Source: Armigeres subalbatus
Lineage: Eukaryota > Arthropoda > Insecta > Diptera > Culicidae
Length of the DNA stretch: 64,000 bases
Reading direction: 5' to 3'
Assembly: GCF_024139115.2 (NCBI RefSeq)
Contig: NC_085140.1
Span: 48,907,995 to 48,971,994 of the forward strand
Shown here: positions 10,610-21,410 of the stretch, one piece after another
Position numbering within the stretch: position 1 is the first letter of the stretch
Layout: each line of letters begins with the position of its first letter
The notes under the pieces: model-generated
Databases searched by the model: none
What the model saw: only the letters and a program-made list of their open reading frames with translations
Told to the model about the DNA's origin: nothing
Position numbers and translations under genes: made by a program

Positions 10610-11735
10610 TCTTTTGACATATAGAATTATTATAGTTGGTTATATTTTTAATTACATTATTTGAGTGATTTTAGAGTGGTTGGTTTGCGATGTTTGCTAA
10701 AGTTAGTATCCTGTCGAGTGTCGGAAATAAATGCCGTTTTCCCACTTTTTATTCTTTATTCAATTTTAAAGTACTAACCTGTGATTTTTTAAAGCACTGT
10801 AATAAACCAATAAGTTTTTAATTTCTATTGATTAAAGGTTATTTTTAAATATCCATTCGACGAAACGTACTTGGATGAGATGTGCCAAGATGATTCATTT
10901 GAAAATCTATTAAGCTAATCTCTGTTTTGTTTGCCATACTGCAAAATTCTTTCAAAACTGACTTTCAAATACACACTGCAAATAATGTCGTTAAAGGCAC
11001 GGTTTCACCAAGCCGGAGTTTGTGAGTTCTATTATTTGTCCATGTAGTAGTTTGATCTTGTTTTTAGCTATCTCGAGTCGATTAGTCAACTAAGTGATCA
11101 AACTTAATTTAAGATCATGACAATGCCCTCTATAAGAAATATAATTAAAGAGCCATTTCCTTTTCATTATCTGGAGAAGGGTTAAACCATAGAGAGGTAA
11201 ATAGCAGTTTCAAATTCAATACCATTGAAAAACTGAATTTATAGAATTCTCAAAATGTTAGATCCCAAGAAGTATTTAGAAAGTCAGGAATCCATAATTC
11301 CCCAGTAGCTCATAAGAATAATTCTAGGAAGTTGTTGTAGATTTTAGATTTCAATAAGTACTTTAATAAAGCCTACAAGGGTTACAAGAAGCTTGTAATA
11401 AACTGAAGGAATTTCATAAGAATTGCTTACTCAAAACACTAGAATTTTTTTTTTGAAAAACCAAATGGTTTATTGAGAAATCCGTGAATGTAATTACCAT
11501 GCTGAAAATTCATAATAATTGCAGGAATATTGTTAATATATGATCTCTGAAGGACCTGAAATAACTATACGGAAAAAGTTTCAGGTTTTTTGGAACATAG
11601 GAACACCTAAAAGTTTTAAAAAGCTTTGTGAAGCTTATTAGTACTCCCGAAGGTCTACAGGAATTTAAGAAATGTCATTATAATGTCTTATAATGTCAAT
11701 CCAAGCAACCTAAAATAAAATCCTGTGGAAAAATG
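10610..11735. other. Unassigned AT-rich intergenic sequence
   Basis: No open frame above background, RNA gene or inverted repeat recognised. Confidence 0.5.
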
Positions 11736-12180
11736 TTTGGCCGCATGCCACACGTTAGGCAAAAAATCATGCAGCCGAATTCCATTCAGCCGAATTGAAC
11801 GAAAACGGCCAAATGAGTCGTTTGGTCAAAGAAGCTACTTAGCCGAACAAGTCCTTTGGTCGAAAAAGAAGTTTGGCGGAACAGATCATACAATTGAATA
11901 AGTTGTGAAGCCGAAAGTAACTTCCGGTTGAATGGGTCAAACGGCCGAAAATGTCGTTTCGTCGAATAGGTCATTTGGCCGCAAATATCACTGAGCTGTA
12001 CGGACCATAAAAACTACAATGTTATTTGACCAAACGGGTCATACGGCCGAACAGGTCATTTGGCCAAACAAATCATTCCGCCGAAAATTCAACTTTGCCG
12101 AACATGTCAATGAGTTCTAACGAATCATATGGCCGAAAATAACGTTTTCCCGAACGGATGATTTGACAAAAATAAATAAT
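11736..12180 (+). repeat. GCCGAA repeat block B, forward arm
   Basis: Irregular forward-oriented copies of the GCCGAA motif with TCATTTGGCC/GGTCATACGGCC spacers. The matching reverse arm is at 12,610-12,860, with a MITE between them. Confidence 0.6.
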
Positions 12181-12201
12181 GATAAACATCATAAGTTATT
12201 A

Positions 12202-12395
12202 CAGTCAAACCTCCATGAGTCGATATTGAAGGGACCATCGACTCATGGAAATATCGAGATGTGGAATAAAACATCCTTGAAAAGCTTTTTGGAGGGACCA
12301 TCACAGTAACCCAGGAAATATTTTTTAGTATGGAATAATTTGCTTCCATGAGTCGATATCGAGTCATAGAACATCGACTCATGGAGGTTTGACTG
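12202..12395. mobile_element. TA-flanked MITE with CAGTCAAACCTCC ends
   Basis: Left end CAGTCAAACCTCCATGAGTC and right end GACTCATGGAGGTTTGACTG are perfect inverted repeats of 20 bp or more, bounded by TA at 12,200-12,201 and 12,396-12,397. The ATCGACTCATG word repeats internally. The ends resemble Tc1/mariner-type termini. A fragment of the family lies at 48,117-48,165. Confidence 0.85.
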
Positions 12396-12609
12396 TATGA
12401 ATAATGAATTTTATAACCACGAACAAACTTTCGACCACAAAAGTCGCTTGATTGTATAGAATAGCATTTCAGATTGAGCCCAACGTGTTGTTTGGTCCAA
12501 GAAGCAATTGGCTGATTAGGTTCTTGCCAGTTAAAAACAAACAAACCACAAAAATATGCAAAAATCACTGGTTTGTCGCATAAGATGTGATAAATGAGAA
12601 GTGAGACAT

Positions 12610-12860
12610 GAGCAGTGAGAAGTTTGACCTGTCTGGCCAAATGACATTCTCGGCCAAATTTCCCGTTGAACAGAACCTGTTTGGACAAGCGACTGTTTGG
12701 CTAAATGACCGGTTCGGCTGAATGTTATTATCGGCAAAATGATCTGTTAGGCCGAACAACATTCTTAGATGTTTGTTTTTCAGCTAAATAAGAGTTTCGG
12801 CCATATGTCATCTGCGGCCATGGCCAGTCAGCCTTAAATTTTTATTCGCCCGTATGACTT
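12610..12860 (-). repeat. GCCGAA repeat block B, reverse arm
   Basis: Reverse-oriented TTCGGCCAAATGACC-type repeats facing the forward arm at 11,736-12,180. Confidence 0.6.
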
Positions 12861-12912
12861 GTTCGGCAATAGAACCTGTTCGGTTTAATGCGTCTGATGG
12901 GCCAGATGCTCT

Positions 12913-15900
12913 GGCACGGCAAATGCTGGGTAAAGCGTACCATTGGTACTTCGCGTACCTGAAGGAATAAAATAGACCCCATCTCGCGGTCCTTAGCCTC
13001 TTACCCAGCAACTCCTATCCCTACCTCCCCGCGGTGCTGGCCGGGATACGAGCAACCTTAGGGAAGATCAGGTAACCAACCCCGGTGGGAACTATGGTCG
13101 TATGCTGACAGGGAAGGGGGGTTTGCTCCTCTCCGGAGGTGCAAATCTTATTGAGCGTCTGTTCTCCATGTCAGGATCGGCTCACAACAGCGTCTGTTCT
13201 CCATGTTAGGGGCGGCTGATCATCGTCCGAGTGCCAGCGAGGGACTCTGTGAAACTGTGAAACTGTGCACCGTGGTCCACCGGAAATAAGGAGGAATGGT
13301 CCTCCGGAAATTTAGGGGTTTGGTGTCAGGCCCTGCAAGCCAGCCTTTAAAAATCATAAGCAACGAACAATCAACAAGAGAGTACGGACCGGAACCATCG
13401 GCGAAGACCACTGCAACGAAAAGGGACTAGCGATTGGAAACTCGGTTCGTGGAACTGCAAATAACGCATACTCGCCGATGTGCTCAAGGACCGTGGATTC
13501 GGCATCGTAGCGCTGCAGGAGGTTTGTTGGAAGGGATCAATGGTGCGAACGTTTAGAGGTAATCATACCATCTACCAGAGCTGCGGCAGCACACACGAGC
13601 TGGGAACAGCTTTCATAGTGATGGGCGACATGCAAAGGCGCGTGATCGGGTGGTGGCCGATCAACGAGAGAATGTGCAGGTTGAGGATCAAAGGCCGGTT
13701 CTTCAATTTCAGCATAATCAACGTCCATAGCCCACACTCCGGAAGCACTGATGATGATAAGGACGCATTCTACGCGCAGCTGGAACGTGAGTACGACAGC
13801 TGCCCAAGCCACGACGTCAAAATCATCATAGGAGATTTGAACGCTCAGGTTGGCCAAGAGGAGGAGTTTAGACCGACTATTGGGAAGTTCAGCGCACACC
13901 GGCTGACGAACGAAAACGGCCTACGACTAATTGATTTCGCCGCCTCCAAGAATATGGCCATTCGTAGCACCTACTTCCAACACAGCCTCCCGTATCGGTA
14001 CACCTGGAGATCACCACTGCAGACAGAATCACAAATCGACCACGTTCTGATTGATGGACGGCACTTCTCCGACATTATCGACGTCAGGACATATCGTGGC
14101 GCTAACATCGACTCTGACCACTATCTGGTGATGGTTAAACTGCGCCCAAAACTATCCGTCATCAACAATGTTCGGTACCGACGACCGCCGCGGTACGACC
14201 TAGAGCGACTGAAGCAACCTGATGTCGCCACTGCATACGCGCAGCATCTCGAGGCAGCGTTGCCGGAAGAGGGTGAGCTCGATGGGGCCCCTCTTGAGGA
14301 CTGCTGGAGTACAGTTAAAGCAGCCATTAACGACGCAGCGGAGAACAACGTCGGGTATATGGGTCGAAGTCGACGGAACGATTGGTTCGACGAAGAGTGC
14401 AGACAGATTCTGGAGGAGAAGGACGCAGCGCGGGCGGTCGCGCTGCAGCAAGGTACCCGGCAGAACGTGGAACGTTATAGACGGAAGCGGAGACAGCAGA
14501 CCCGCCTTTTTCAGGAGAAGAAACGCCGCCTGGAAGAAGCGGAGTGCGAGGAGATGGAACAGCTGTGCCGTTCTCAAGATACACGCAAGTTCTATCAGAA
14601 GCTCAACGCATCCCGCAAAGGCTTCGTGCCGCGAGCCGAAATGTGCCGGGATAAGGATGGGAGCATCTTGACGGACGAACGTGTGGTGATCGAAAGGTGG
14701 AAGCAGCACTACGAGGAACATCTGAATGGCGCTGAGAGTACAGGCAGTGAAAGTCAAGGCAGCGGAGGAGATGACTACGTCAGTTCAGCGGACGATGGAA
14801 GCCAACCAGCCCCCACCTTGAGGGAAGTTAAGGATGCCATTCAACAGCTAAAGACCAATAAAGCAGCTGGTAAGGATGGTATCGGAGCTGAGCTCATCAA
14901 GATGGGCCCGGAAAAGCTGGCCACTTGCCTGCACAAACTGATAGTCAGAATCTGGGAAACCGAACAGCTACCGGAGGAGTGGAAGGAAGGGGTTATATGC
15001 CCCATCTACAAGAAAGGCGACAAACTGGAGTGTGAGAACTTTCGAGCGATCACCATCCTTAATGCCGCCTACAAAGTGATATCCCAGATCATCTTCCGTC
15101 GTCTGTCACCATTAGTGAACGAGTTCGTGGGAAGTTATCAAGCCGGCTTCGTTGACGGCCGCTCGACAACGGATCAGATCTTTACTGTACGGCAAATCCT
15201 TCAAAATGCCGTGAATACCAGGTCCCAACGCACCATCTGTTCGTTGATTTCAAGGCGGCATACGACAGTATAGACCGCGTAGAGCTATGGAAAATTATGG
15301 ACGAGAACAGCTTCCCTGGGAAGCTTACCAGACTGATCAAAGCAACGGTGGATGGTGTGCAAAACTGTGTGAAGATTTCGGGCGAACACTCCAGTTCGTT
15401 CGAATCGCACCGGGGACTAAGACAAGGTGATGGACTTTCGTGCCTGCTGTTCAACATTGCGCTAGAAGGTGTCATGCGGAGAGCCGGGTGTAACAGCCGG
15501 GGTACGATTTTCAACAGATCCAGTCAATTTATTTGCTTCGCGGATGACATGGACATTGTCGGCCGAACATTTGCAAAGGTGGCAGAACTGTACACCCGCC
15601 TGAAACGTGAAGCAACAAAAGTTGGACTGGTGGTGAATGCATCGAAGACAAAGTACATGCTTGTGGGTGGAACCGAGCGCGACAGGGTCCGCCTGGGAAG
15701 CAGTGTTACGATAGACGGGGATACCTTCGAGGTGGTCGAGGAATTCGTCTACCTCGGATCCTTGCTAACGGCTGACAACAACGTTAGTCGTGAAATACGA
15801 AGGCGCATCATCTGTGGAAGTCGGGCCTACTACGGGCTCCAGAAGAAACTGCGGTCGAAAAAGATTCGCCACCGCACCAAATGTGTCATGTACAAGACGT

Positions 15901-16362
15901 TAATAAGACCGGTAGTCCTCTACGGACATGAAACATGGACAATGCTCGAGGAGGACTTGCAAGCACTCAGAGTATTCGAGAGACGGGTGCTTAGGACCAT
16001 CTTTGGCGGTGTGCAAGAAGACGGTGTGTGGCGGCGAAGAATGAACCATGAGCTCGCCCAGCTCTACGGCGAACCCAGTATCCAGAAGGTAGCTAAAGCC
16101 GGAAGGGTACGATGGGCAGGACATGTTGCAAGAATGCCGGACAGCAACCCTGCAAAGATGGTGTTCGTTTCCGATCCGGCAGGTACGAGACGACGTGGAG
16201 CGCAGCGAGCGAGATGGGCAGACCAGGTGCAGAACGACTTGGCGAGCGTGGGGCGTATTCGAGGATGGAGAGATGCGGCCTCGAACCGTGTATTGTGGCG
16301 TCAAATTGTTGATTCAGTGTTATCTGTTTAGATGTAGACTAAATAAATGAAATGAAAATGAA
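12913..16362 (+). mobile_element. Full-length RTE-clade non-LTR retrotransposon
   Basis: A 3,450-bp element with an exact 11-bp target-site duplication CCAGATGCTCT (12,902-12,912 and 16,363-16,373). It has a GC-rich roughly 0.5-kb 5' UTR, one long ORF with an APE-type endonuclease followed by reverse transcriptase, and a very short 3' end of AAATG-type repeats instead of poly(A). That architecture, and the absence of a separate gag ORF, are typical of the RTE clade. The intact duplication and high coding integrity point to a recent insertion, into GCCGAA-rich DNA. Confidence 0.9.
13354..16331 (+). pseudogene. RTE ORF: endonuclease-reverse transcriptase, with stop and frameshift
   Basis: The APE endonuclease runs from the LGSWNCK motif (13,441) through GDLNAQVG, IDHVLIDGR and the catalytic SDHYLV near 14,120. 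RT follows: LKTNKAAGKDGIGAE, FRAITILNAAYK, motif A FVDFKAAYDS (about 15,240) and FADDMDIV (FADD at 15,537-15,548), then VRWAGHVARMPD near the C terminus; stop TAG at 16,329-16,331. A TAA at 13,462-13,464 cuts the frame inside the endonuclease start. A one-base deletion in a short A-run at about 15,202-15,207 moves the frame, which then continues to the end. Both catalytic domains are otherwise complete. The longest uninterrupted frame, from 13,480, begins at GTG, not ATG. The true start is probably upstream of 13,441 but is not determinable. Confidence 0.88.
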
Positions 16363-16373
16363 CCAGATGCTCT

Positions 16374-17034
16374 AATAGTTTGTCCGATCAATCAGCTTTG
16401 GCCATCCAAAAATAACAAAATACAATACAAACAGTAAACTGATACTGTGGTAAAATGGAGAGATTGACAAAAAAGCGATTTTTTTTATTGTAATTTTTTT
16501 TTCACAAATATAAAATAGTTTATGGGCTGGTATTGCTAGTGTATGATCGATACGCCTTTTTGATTACCACACAGGCTTTCGAAAGCTTTGGCAACAACAT
16601 CTTGCAATTGTTTCTAATAAGTTACAACCATGTTGTGGAATTCATAAGTTGATTAATTTCGGTTTAAGCATCTTAGGGAAAAATTGAAAAATCTTAAAAA
16701 GTTGTTTGCAAATTAGTTTTTAAAAATGAAAATCTGGTCTTGAAATGTGAAATAATTGGAGGGTAATGGAGTCGGAAACATAAAAAAATCGAGGATTAGA
16801 CAAGCTCTGAACGTGATAGAATCGAGTCATTACTGTACTGGTAAGATAGAGATTTGTTCATGCAGTGCCCTATTAGTGTTAATTAACAATTGATTCTCTT
16901 CGTCTGAATCTCGATTAGTGCAATTGCACAACAACTTCCTTCGGCGAGGTTTGATCCCACGATCATAGTACGCTAGGCGGAAGGATCGCTTAACCGAAAC
17001 CTATTCGGGTAGAGTGTCACTAGGCCGAAAAAAC
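16374..17034. other. Unassigned AT-rich intergenic sequence
   Basis: No gene or repeat recognised. The pre-insertion sequence of the RTE target continues at 16,374. Confidence 0.45.
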
Positions 17035-17310
17035 CATTATTCCATTCAGCCGAATAGGTCATTTGGCCGAAGAGATCATTTGGCCGAATAGTACATTTGG
17101 CCGAATAGGACATTCGGCCGAATAGGACATTTGGCCGAATAGGACATTTGGTCGAACAGGACATTTAGCCGAATAGGACATTTGGTCGAATACGACATCT
17201 GGCCAAATAGGACATTTGGCCGAATAGGTTATTTGTCCAACCAGATGATTTGGCTGAAAAGGATATTTGGCCGAGCAGGAAATTTGGCCGAATAGGCCAT
17301 TTGGAAAGTG
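17035..17310 (+). repeat. GCCGAAT 18-bp tandem array (block C, forward arm)
   Basis: The clearest form of this repeat in the window: about 14 head-to-tail copies of an 18-bp unit TTTGGCCGAATAGGACAT with point variants. There are no spacers and no associated cas genes, so this is a satellite-like array, not CRISPR. It abuts the palindromic satellite. Confidence 0.85.
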
Positions 17311-18150
17311 AGAAATGAGGTGTGTAAAGTGAGACGTCCCACTTCTCACTACTTATTTCTCACGTCTCACTGGGAAGAGTGAGAAGTGCGAAGTGAGTAG
17401 TGAGACGTCTCAATTTTCACAGTGAGAAGTGAAAATGAGGAGTGAAAATTGAGACAGTGAGAAATGAAAATTGAGTAGTGAGACGTCTCACTTCTCAGTG
17501 AGAAGCACTCAGTGGGTAGTGAGATGTCTAACGTCTTACTCTTCATTTCTCATTTCTCATTGTGAAAAGTGAAATGAGAAGTCAATTGAAAAATAAGGAG
17601 TGAGAAGTGAGACATCTCACTTCTCACTCCTCGTCTCCTACTTCTCACTTTCACAGCGAGAAGTGAGAAATGGGGAGTGATAAGTGAGACGTCTCACTAC
17701 TCACTTCTTATTTCTCACTGCTCACTGTAAAAAGTGAAAAGAGTGAAGTGAGTAGTGAGACGTCTCACTTATCACTTCCCATTTCTCACTTCTCACTGTA
17801 AAAAGTGAGAAGTGAGAAACGAGGAGCGAAAAGTGAGATGTTTCCGTTCTCACTCCTCATTTCTCAATTCTCGCTATGAAAAATGAGTAGTGCGAAGTGG
17901 GAAGCGAGATGTGTCACTACTCACTTCGCGCTTCTAACTTTTAACAGTGAAATATGAGAAACAAGGAGTGAGGATCGAGATGTTTAACTTGTCACTCCTC
18001 ATTCCTTACTTTGAAAATTTAAAAGTGAGTTGTGAGACATCACACTTCTCCCTTCGCACTACTCACTTTTCACAGTGAGAAGTGGGAAATAGGTAGTGAG
18101 AAGAGAGAAGTCTCGCTTTTCACACCTTACTTCTCACTTTTCAAATGACC
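17311..18150. repeat. Palindromic GTGAG/CTCAC satellite
   Basis: About 840 bp made almost entirely of GTGAGAAGTGAG and CTCACTTCTCAC words. Palindromic centres of the form GTGAGACGTCTCAC recur about a dozen times at roughly 50-85-bp spacing. Each half-unit can pair with its neighbour, so the whole tract can form multiple hairpins. No coding potential. Confidence 0.85.
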
Positions 18151-18276
18151 TATTCGGTTGAATGCCCTATTCGGCCAAATAACCATTTCGGCTGTATGAC
18201 CCTTTCGACCAAACGACTTTCGGCCTAATGGTCTGTTCGGTCAAATACTATATTAGGCCAAATAACTTTCGGCCTA
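18151..18276 (-). repeat. GCCGAAT repeats (block C, reverse arm)
   Basis: TTCGGCCAAATAACC-type repeats in inverted orientation relative to 17,035-17,310. The arm resumes at 19,381-19,410 (ATTCGGCCAAAC) after the transposon at 18,277-19,378, which inserted into it. Confidence 0.7.
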
Positions 18277-19378
18277 GGGGCACTTCACAAAGTACGTCAC
18301 GCTTCTAGGGGGGAGGGGGATTCAAAGCAGCGCACAATGGCGGGAACCCTGACAAAACCTCAAAGAAAAATTTCGTCCGTTTCGTGAAGTTAGAATTTTT
18401 TAATTTTTCACACATATATTAAATGAACTGATTCCAAAATTTTGATGATTGTAGCTTGTAAATCCAATTTTTGGTGGCTTGTTGAAGTTAATGCTGTAAA
18501 CATCTCCCGAACAAATTTGTATGGCAAAAGAAAATTTGACTAAACTTTTTTTGGGAAAGATTCGGAACGATCTGGTAAATGGTTATCATGTGTTAAAACC
18601 AGACATCATGCACGCGTACAAAAAAGGATGAGATTGAGCAACGACTGCTACGCACACATAAAATTTAGCGCACGCGAGACTCACGAAGCTTGTGTACCTC
18701 ACATTAACATTGGTCGCATTAACATTAACAACAGTCGCATTGAGACATCTCAATGCGATCAGCTCATGCGCTGTTTGCCATGGCAAACTTTTGCAAACAA
18801 TAGCGGAGGTGCCTCAAACAGCTTGGGCGAGAAATTTTCATTCAATAATATCGTCGCCTAAGTAACGCCAGCTATGCATTCCTAGCGCATGAGATGAGTC
18901 TCATGAAACGTACATTAAGACACGCTCACTCAGTTATTTTATGCGCGCTAGCTTCTCTCGTCGCACTGAATTGGTGGTACGTGAGTTTTTGTAGCTCATG
19001 GCACACTGTTTCATCCATGTATACACGAAAATTAAGAGACTCTGGTTAAAACCTATTTCTTATCTACTTTCTGGTTAATGCGGTGATTTGCTCCTAGCTG
19101 CTCCAAAGCTGGAAATTCAGACCTTAAGGCTTGCGCCTTCATAAGTACTCGAGTAGCATAGTGTAAGTTGGATAACATCTCTAACCTCAAAATAAATTAT
19201 GCGGTAAAAAATTACTCTTTGGTGAAAAATTCGTGCAACATATTAGGTTTTGTCCGGCATTTGTATGGGGGCAGTATGACGATTCATACACAAATTTTAG
19301 AGATTTAATACAAAAAGTGTAACGAAGGGGAGAGGGGGGTTGCCGATTTTTGCGTGACGTACTTTATGGATCTTCCCC
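18277..19378. mobile_element. 1.1-kb TA-flanked transposon with AAAGTACGTCACGC ends
   Basis: TA at 18,275-18,276 and 19,379-19,380 bound GGGG-starting ends. AAAGTACGTCACGC on the left is mirrored by GCGTGACGTACTTT on the right. It interrupts a GCCGAA repeat, which supports these boundaries. The interior is noncoding: the roughly 60-80-aa frames overlap on both strands. A solo copy of the right end lies at 61,086-61,190. Probably a non-autonomous DNA transposon. Confidence 0.75.
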
Positions 19379-19410
19379 TAGTGGGATTCGGCCAAACTTC
19401 CCCGTACGCT

Positions 19411-20711
19411 AGATAAGTACTCTCCCTACAAAGCTACGAAGGACCGCCGTCGTCTTCCGCAGCTCAGCGGGTATTGATGAGGCCAAATTCCTAACTCCAG
19501 ACGCATAGCCGAACTCTCGCTGTCTATTTTTAAAACCAATTCTTCCGCACGTATTGTTTTGTTTTGTACAATGCCAACCGAGTAGAATGAGTATTTAGTA
19601 TTTTCTGGCAGCTACACACATGCTTCATCAGTAACTGGGCTCGATGAAGTAGGATTGTGTGATTGTGAAGTTATTGATTGAGCAGTTATTGGTGGTGATG
19701 ACTGCCTACATCTGAAAAATTCTCAAACGAGTCTGCACAACACAGCCGTTATGGGAATCTCAATGTTTTTATATATGCTCATATATAATCTGCATCTATT
19801 GAAAAAAAAAACCTAAATCGAAACTCAAATTTCGATTTACCAATTGCAAAAGCGATTTAAAATATTCTCGAATGGTCAATGTGAAACCAAGCTAATCATA
19901 GAACAATAAAAAAAAGTTACATTGTCTTCCAAAAAATTTCAAAAATAGTGACAGATAGTTTTCTTTGACTTTTATAAAAGGAATCCCGGCAAACTTCTGA
20001 CAAATATACATCTAACGGCATCATATCGAATCCTAGAAACCAGAATTCATAAAATTGGAAAACAATGTTTAAAAGAGACGTAAGATTGCATAGGCCACCG
20101 ATGAATAAGGCATAAGATTATCGAAATGCTAGATCTTTCACTCATCATTCGTTCCAGTTATTTTTTTTTAATTCCTAGATCAAAAGAAATTCCTAATATT
20201 TCTATATTTCTATTTCAAATATATTATAAAATTTTTGCAGGAATGCTCAAGTTGTTTGAATCGCATTTGGAAATCTTTAAAAGTCATTAATGAAGACTAA
20301 GAATAGGCATTTAAAATTTTTAAAGAGTGTCTGGGATGCCAAACAATTTTTAGTATTGGTATCAGCTGAATCAAATTTGTTAAAAATGGAGGCAATCGAA
20401 CTTGAGAATCTTGAGTGTTGAGAGCGATTGTTGTGTTGATTGGTAACTTATCTCACGTGGTAATCAATTACCTAATAACTCACTCAATTACCTAACGAAA
20501 GAAAACCGTTACCTTGAACAAGGGGGTACCATGATTTAGCTTTCTACAGACCCATATTAAATGTAAAAAATATTGTTTAAATTTAATTAAGTCTGAAAAT
20601 CTAATTCAACTACGTCTAAAAATAGTTATGGGAATACTTTGAAAAAATAACTAAAAATGAAATTAGATGTTTAATGGAAGCTTTACACACTCCCAGGAGT
20701 GTTGGCAGCCA
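19411..20711. other. Unassigned intergenic sequence
   Basis: AT-rich, no supported ORF, RNA gene or inverted repeat. Confidence 0.5.
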
Positions 20712-20713
20712 TA

Positions 20714-21408
20714 GGGGAGGTGGGGAGACTTGATCCCCCGGGAGACTTGATCACGCCCTGTTTTATCGAGAACTAAAGTAGTTTTGTTCTAGCGTATTTT
20801 TTTAGTATGAAACCACTAGACAAATGACCTTTATGTGGTGAGTTATTGCCTCAATATAGGGACACTTGATCCCCCATTAGTCAACCATACAAAAATTTGG
20901 CGAAAAAATTCAAAAAAAAATATAAATCTGTTCTCAGGTTTCTAATTTTTTGTAGATTTGACAGATTTGATGAAGGGTTGGCAGGAAAAAATATTTATTG
21001 CGTAGGTACCATAGAAAGGGGATCAAGTCTCCCCAAATTTTTAAATTGCATGTGGTGTCAAATTCAATAACAAAAATCGTACATGTATACGCACAGTAAT
21101 TCGAAAATTCCGCGTATTTTTCAAGAAAAATATTTAAAAAATCTGAGGGCACCTTTCTAATTTTATCAAAGTTCTTGGAGGGAGGGATCAATTTCCCCCG
21201 AATTCCCCCCGAATAAAGTCGATTTTTGACAGCACTCCAAAAATCGATTGTGTATCAATAACAACAATATTTTAAGGACTGTCATACATCAGTAAAGTTA
21301 AATACTATATTTCTTAGAAAGTCTGTGTGGAAATCGCGAATGTTTATTTAGTTTTGGCTGTGATACATCGGAAAGCAGAAAAGGAAATCAAGTCTCCCCA
21401 GTCTCCCC
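20714..21408. mobile_element. TA-flanked non-autonomous element with GGGGAGACTTGATC ends
   Basis: Left GGGGAGGTGGGGAGACTTGA and right TCAAGTCTCCCCAGTCTCCCC are inverted and bounded by TA (20,712-20,713 and 21,409-21,410). The GGGGATCAAGTCTCCCC word also recurs internally near 20,860-20,880 and 21,018-21,035. About 695 bp. The 85-aa minus-strand frame is AT-rich and unconvincing. A reverse-oriented partial copy occupies 23,978-24,362. Confidence 0.75.
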
Positions 21409-21410
21409 TA

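Noticed and set aside
14121..14757. Minus-strand frames of up to 185 aa
   Set aside because: Antisense shadows of the RTE endonuclease-RT ORF.
17035..17310. Possible CRISPR array
   Set aside because: Units are contiguous 18-bp repeats with no unique spacers, in eukaryotic-type sequence with no cas genes.
20934..21191. 85-aa minus-strand frame inside the 20.7-kb element
   Set aside because: AT-driven composition with no transposase-like motif; the copy at 24 kb does not preserve it.
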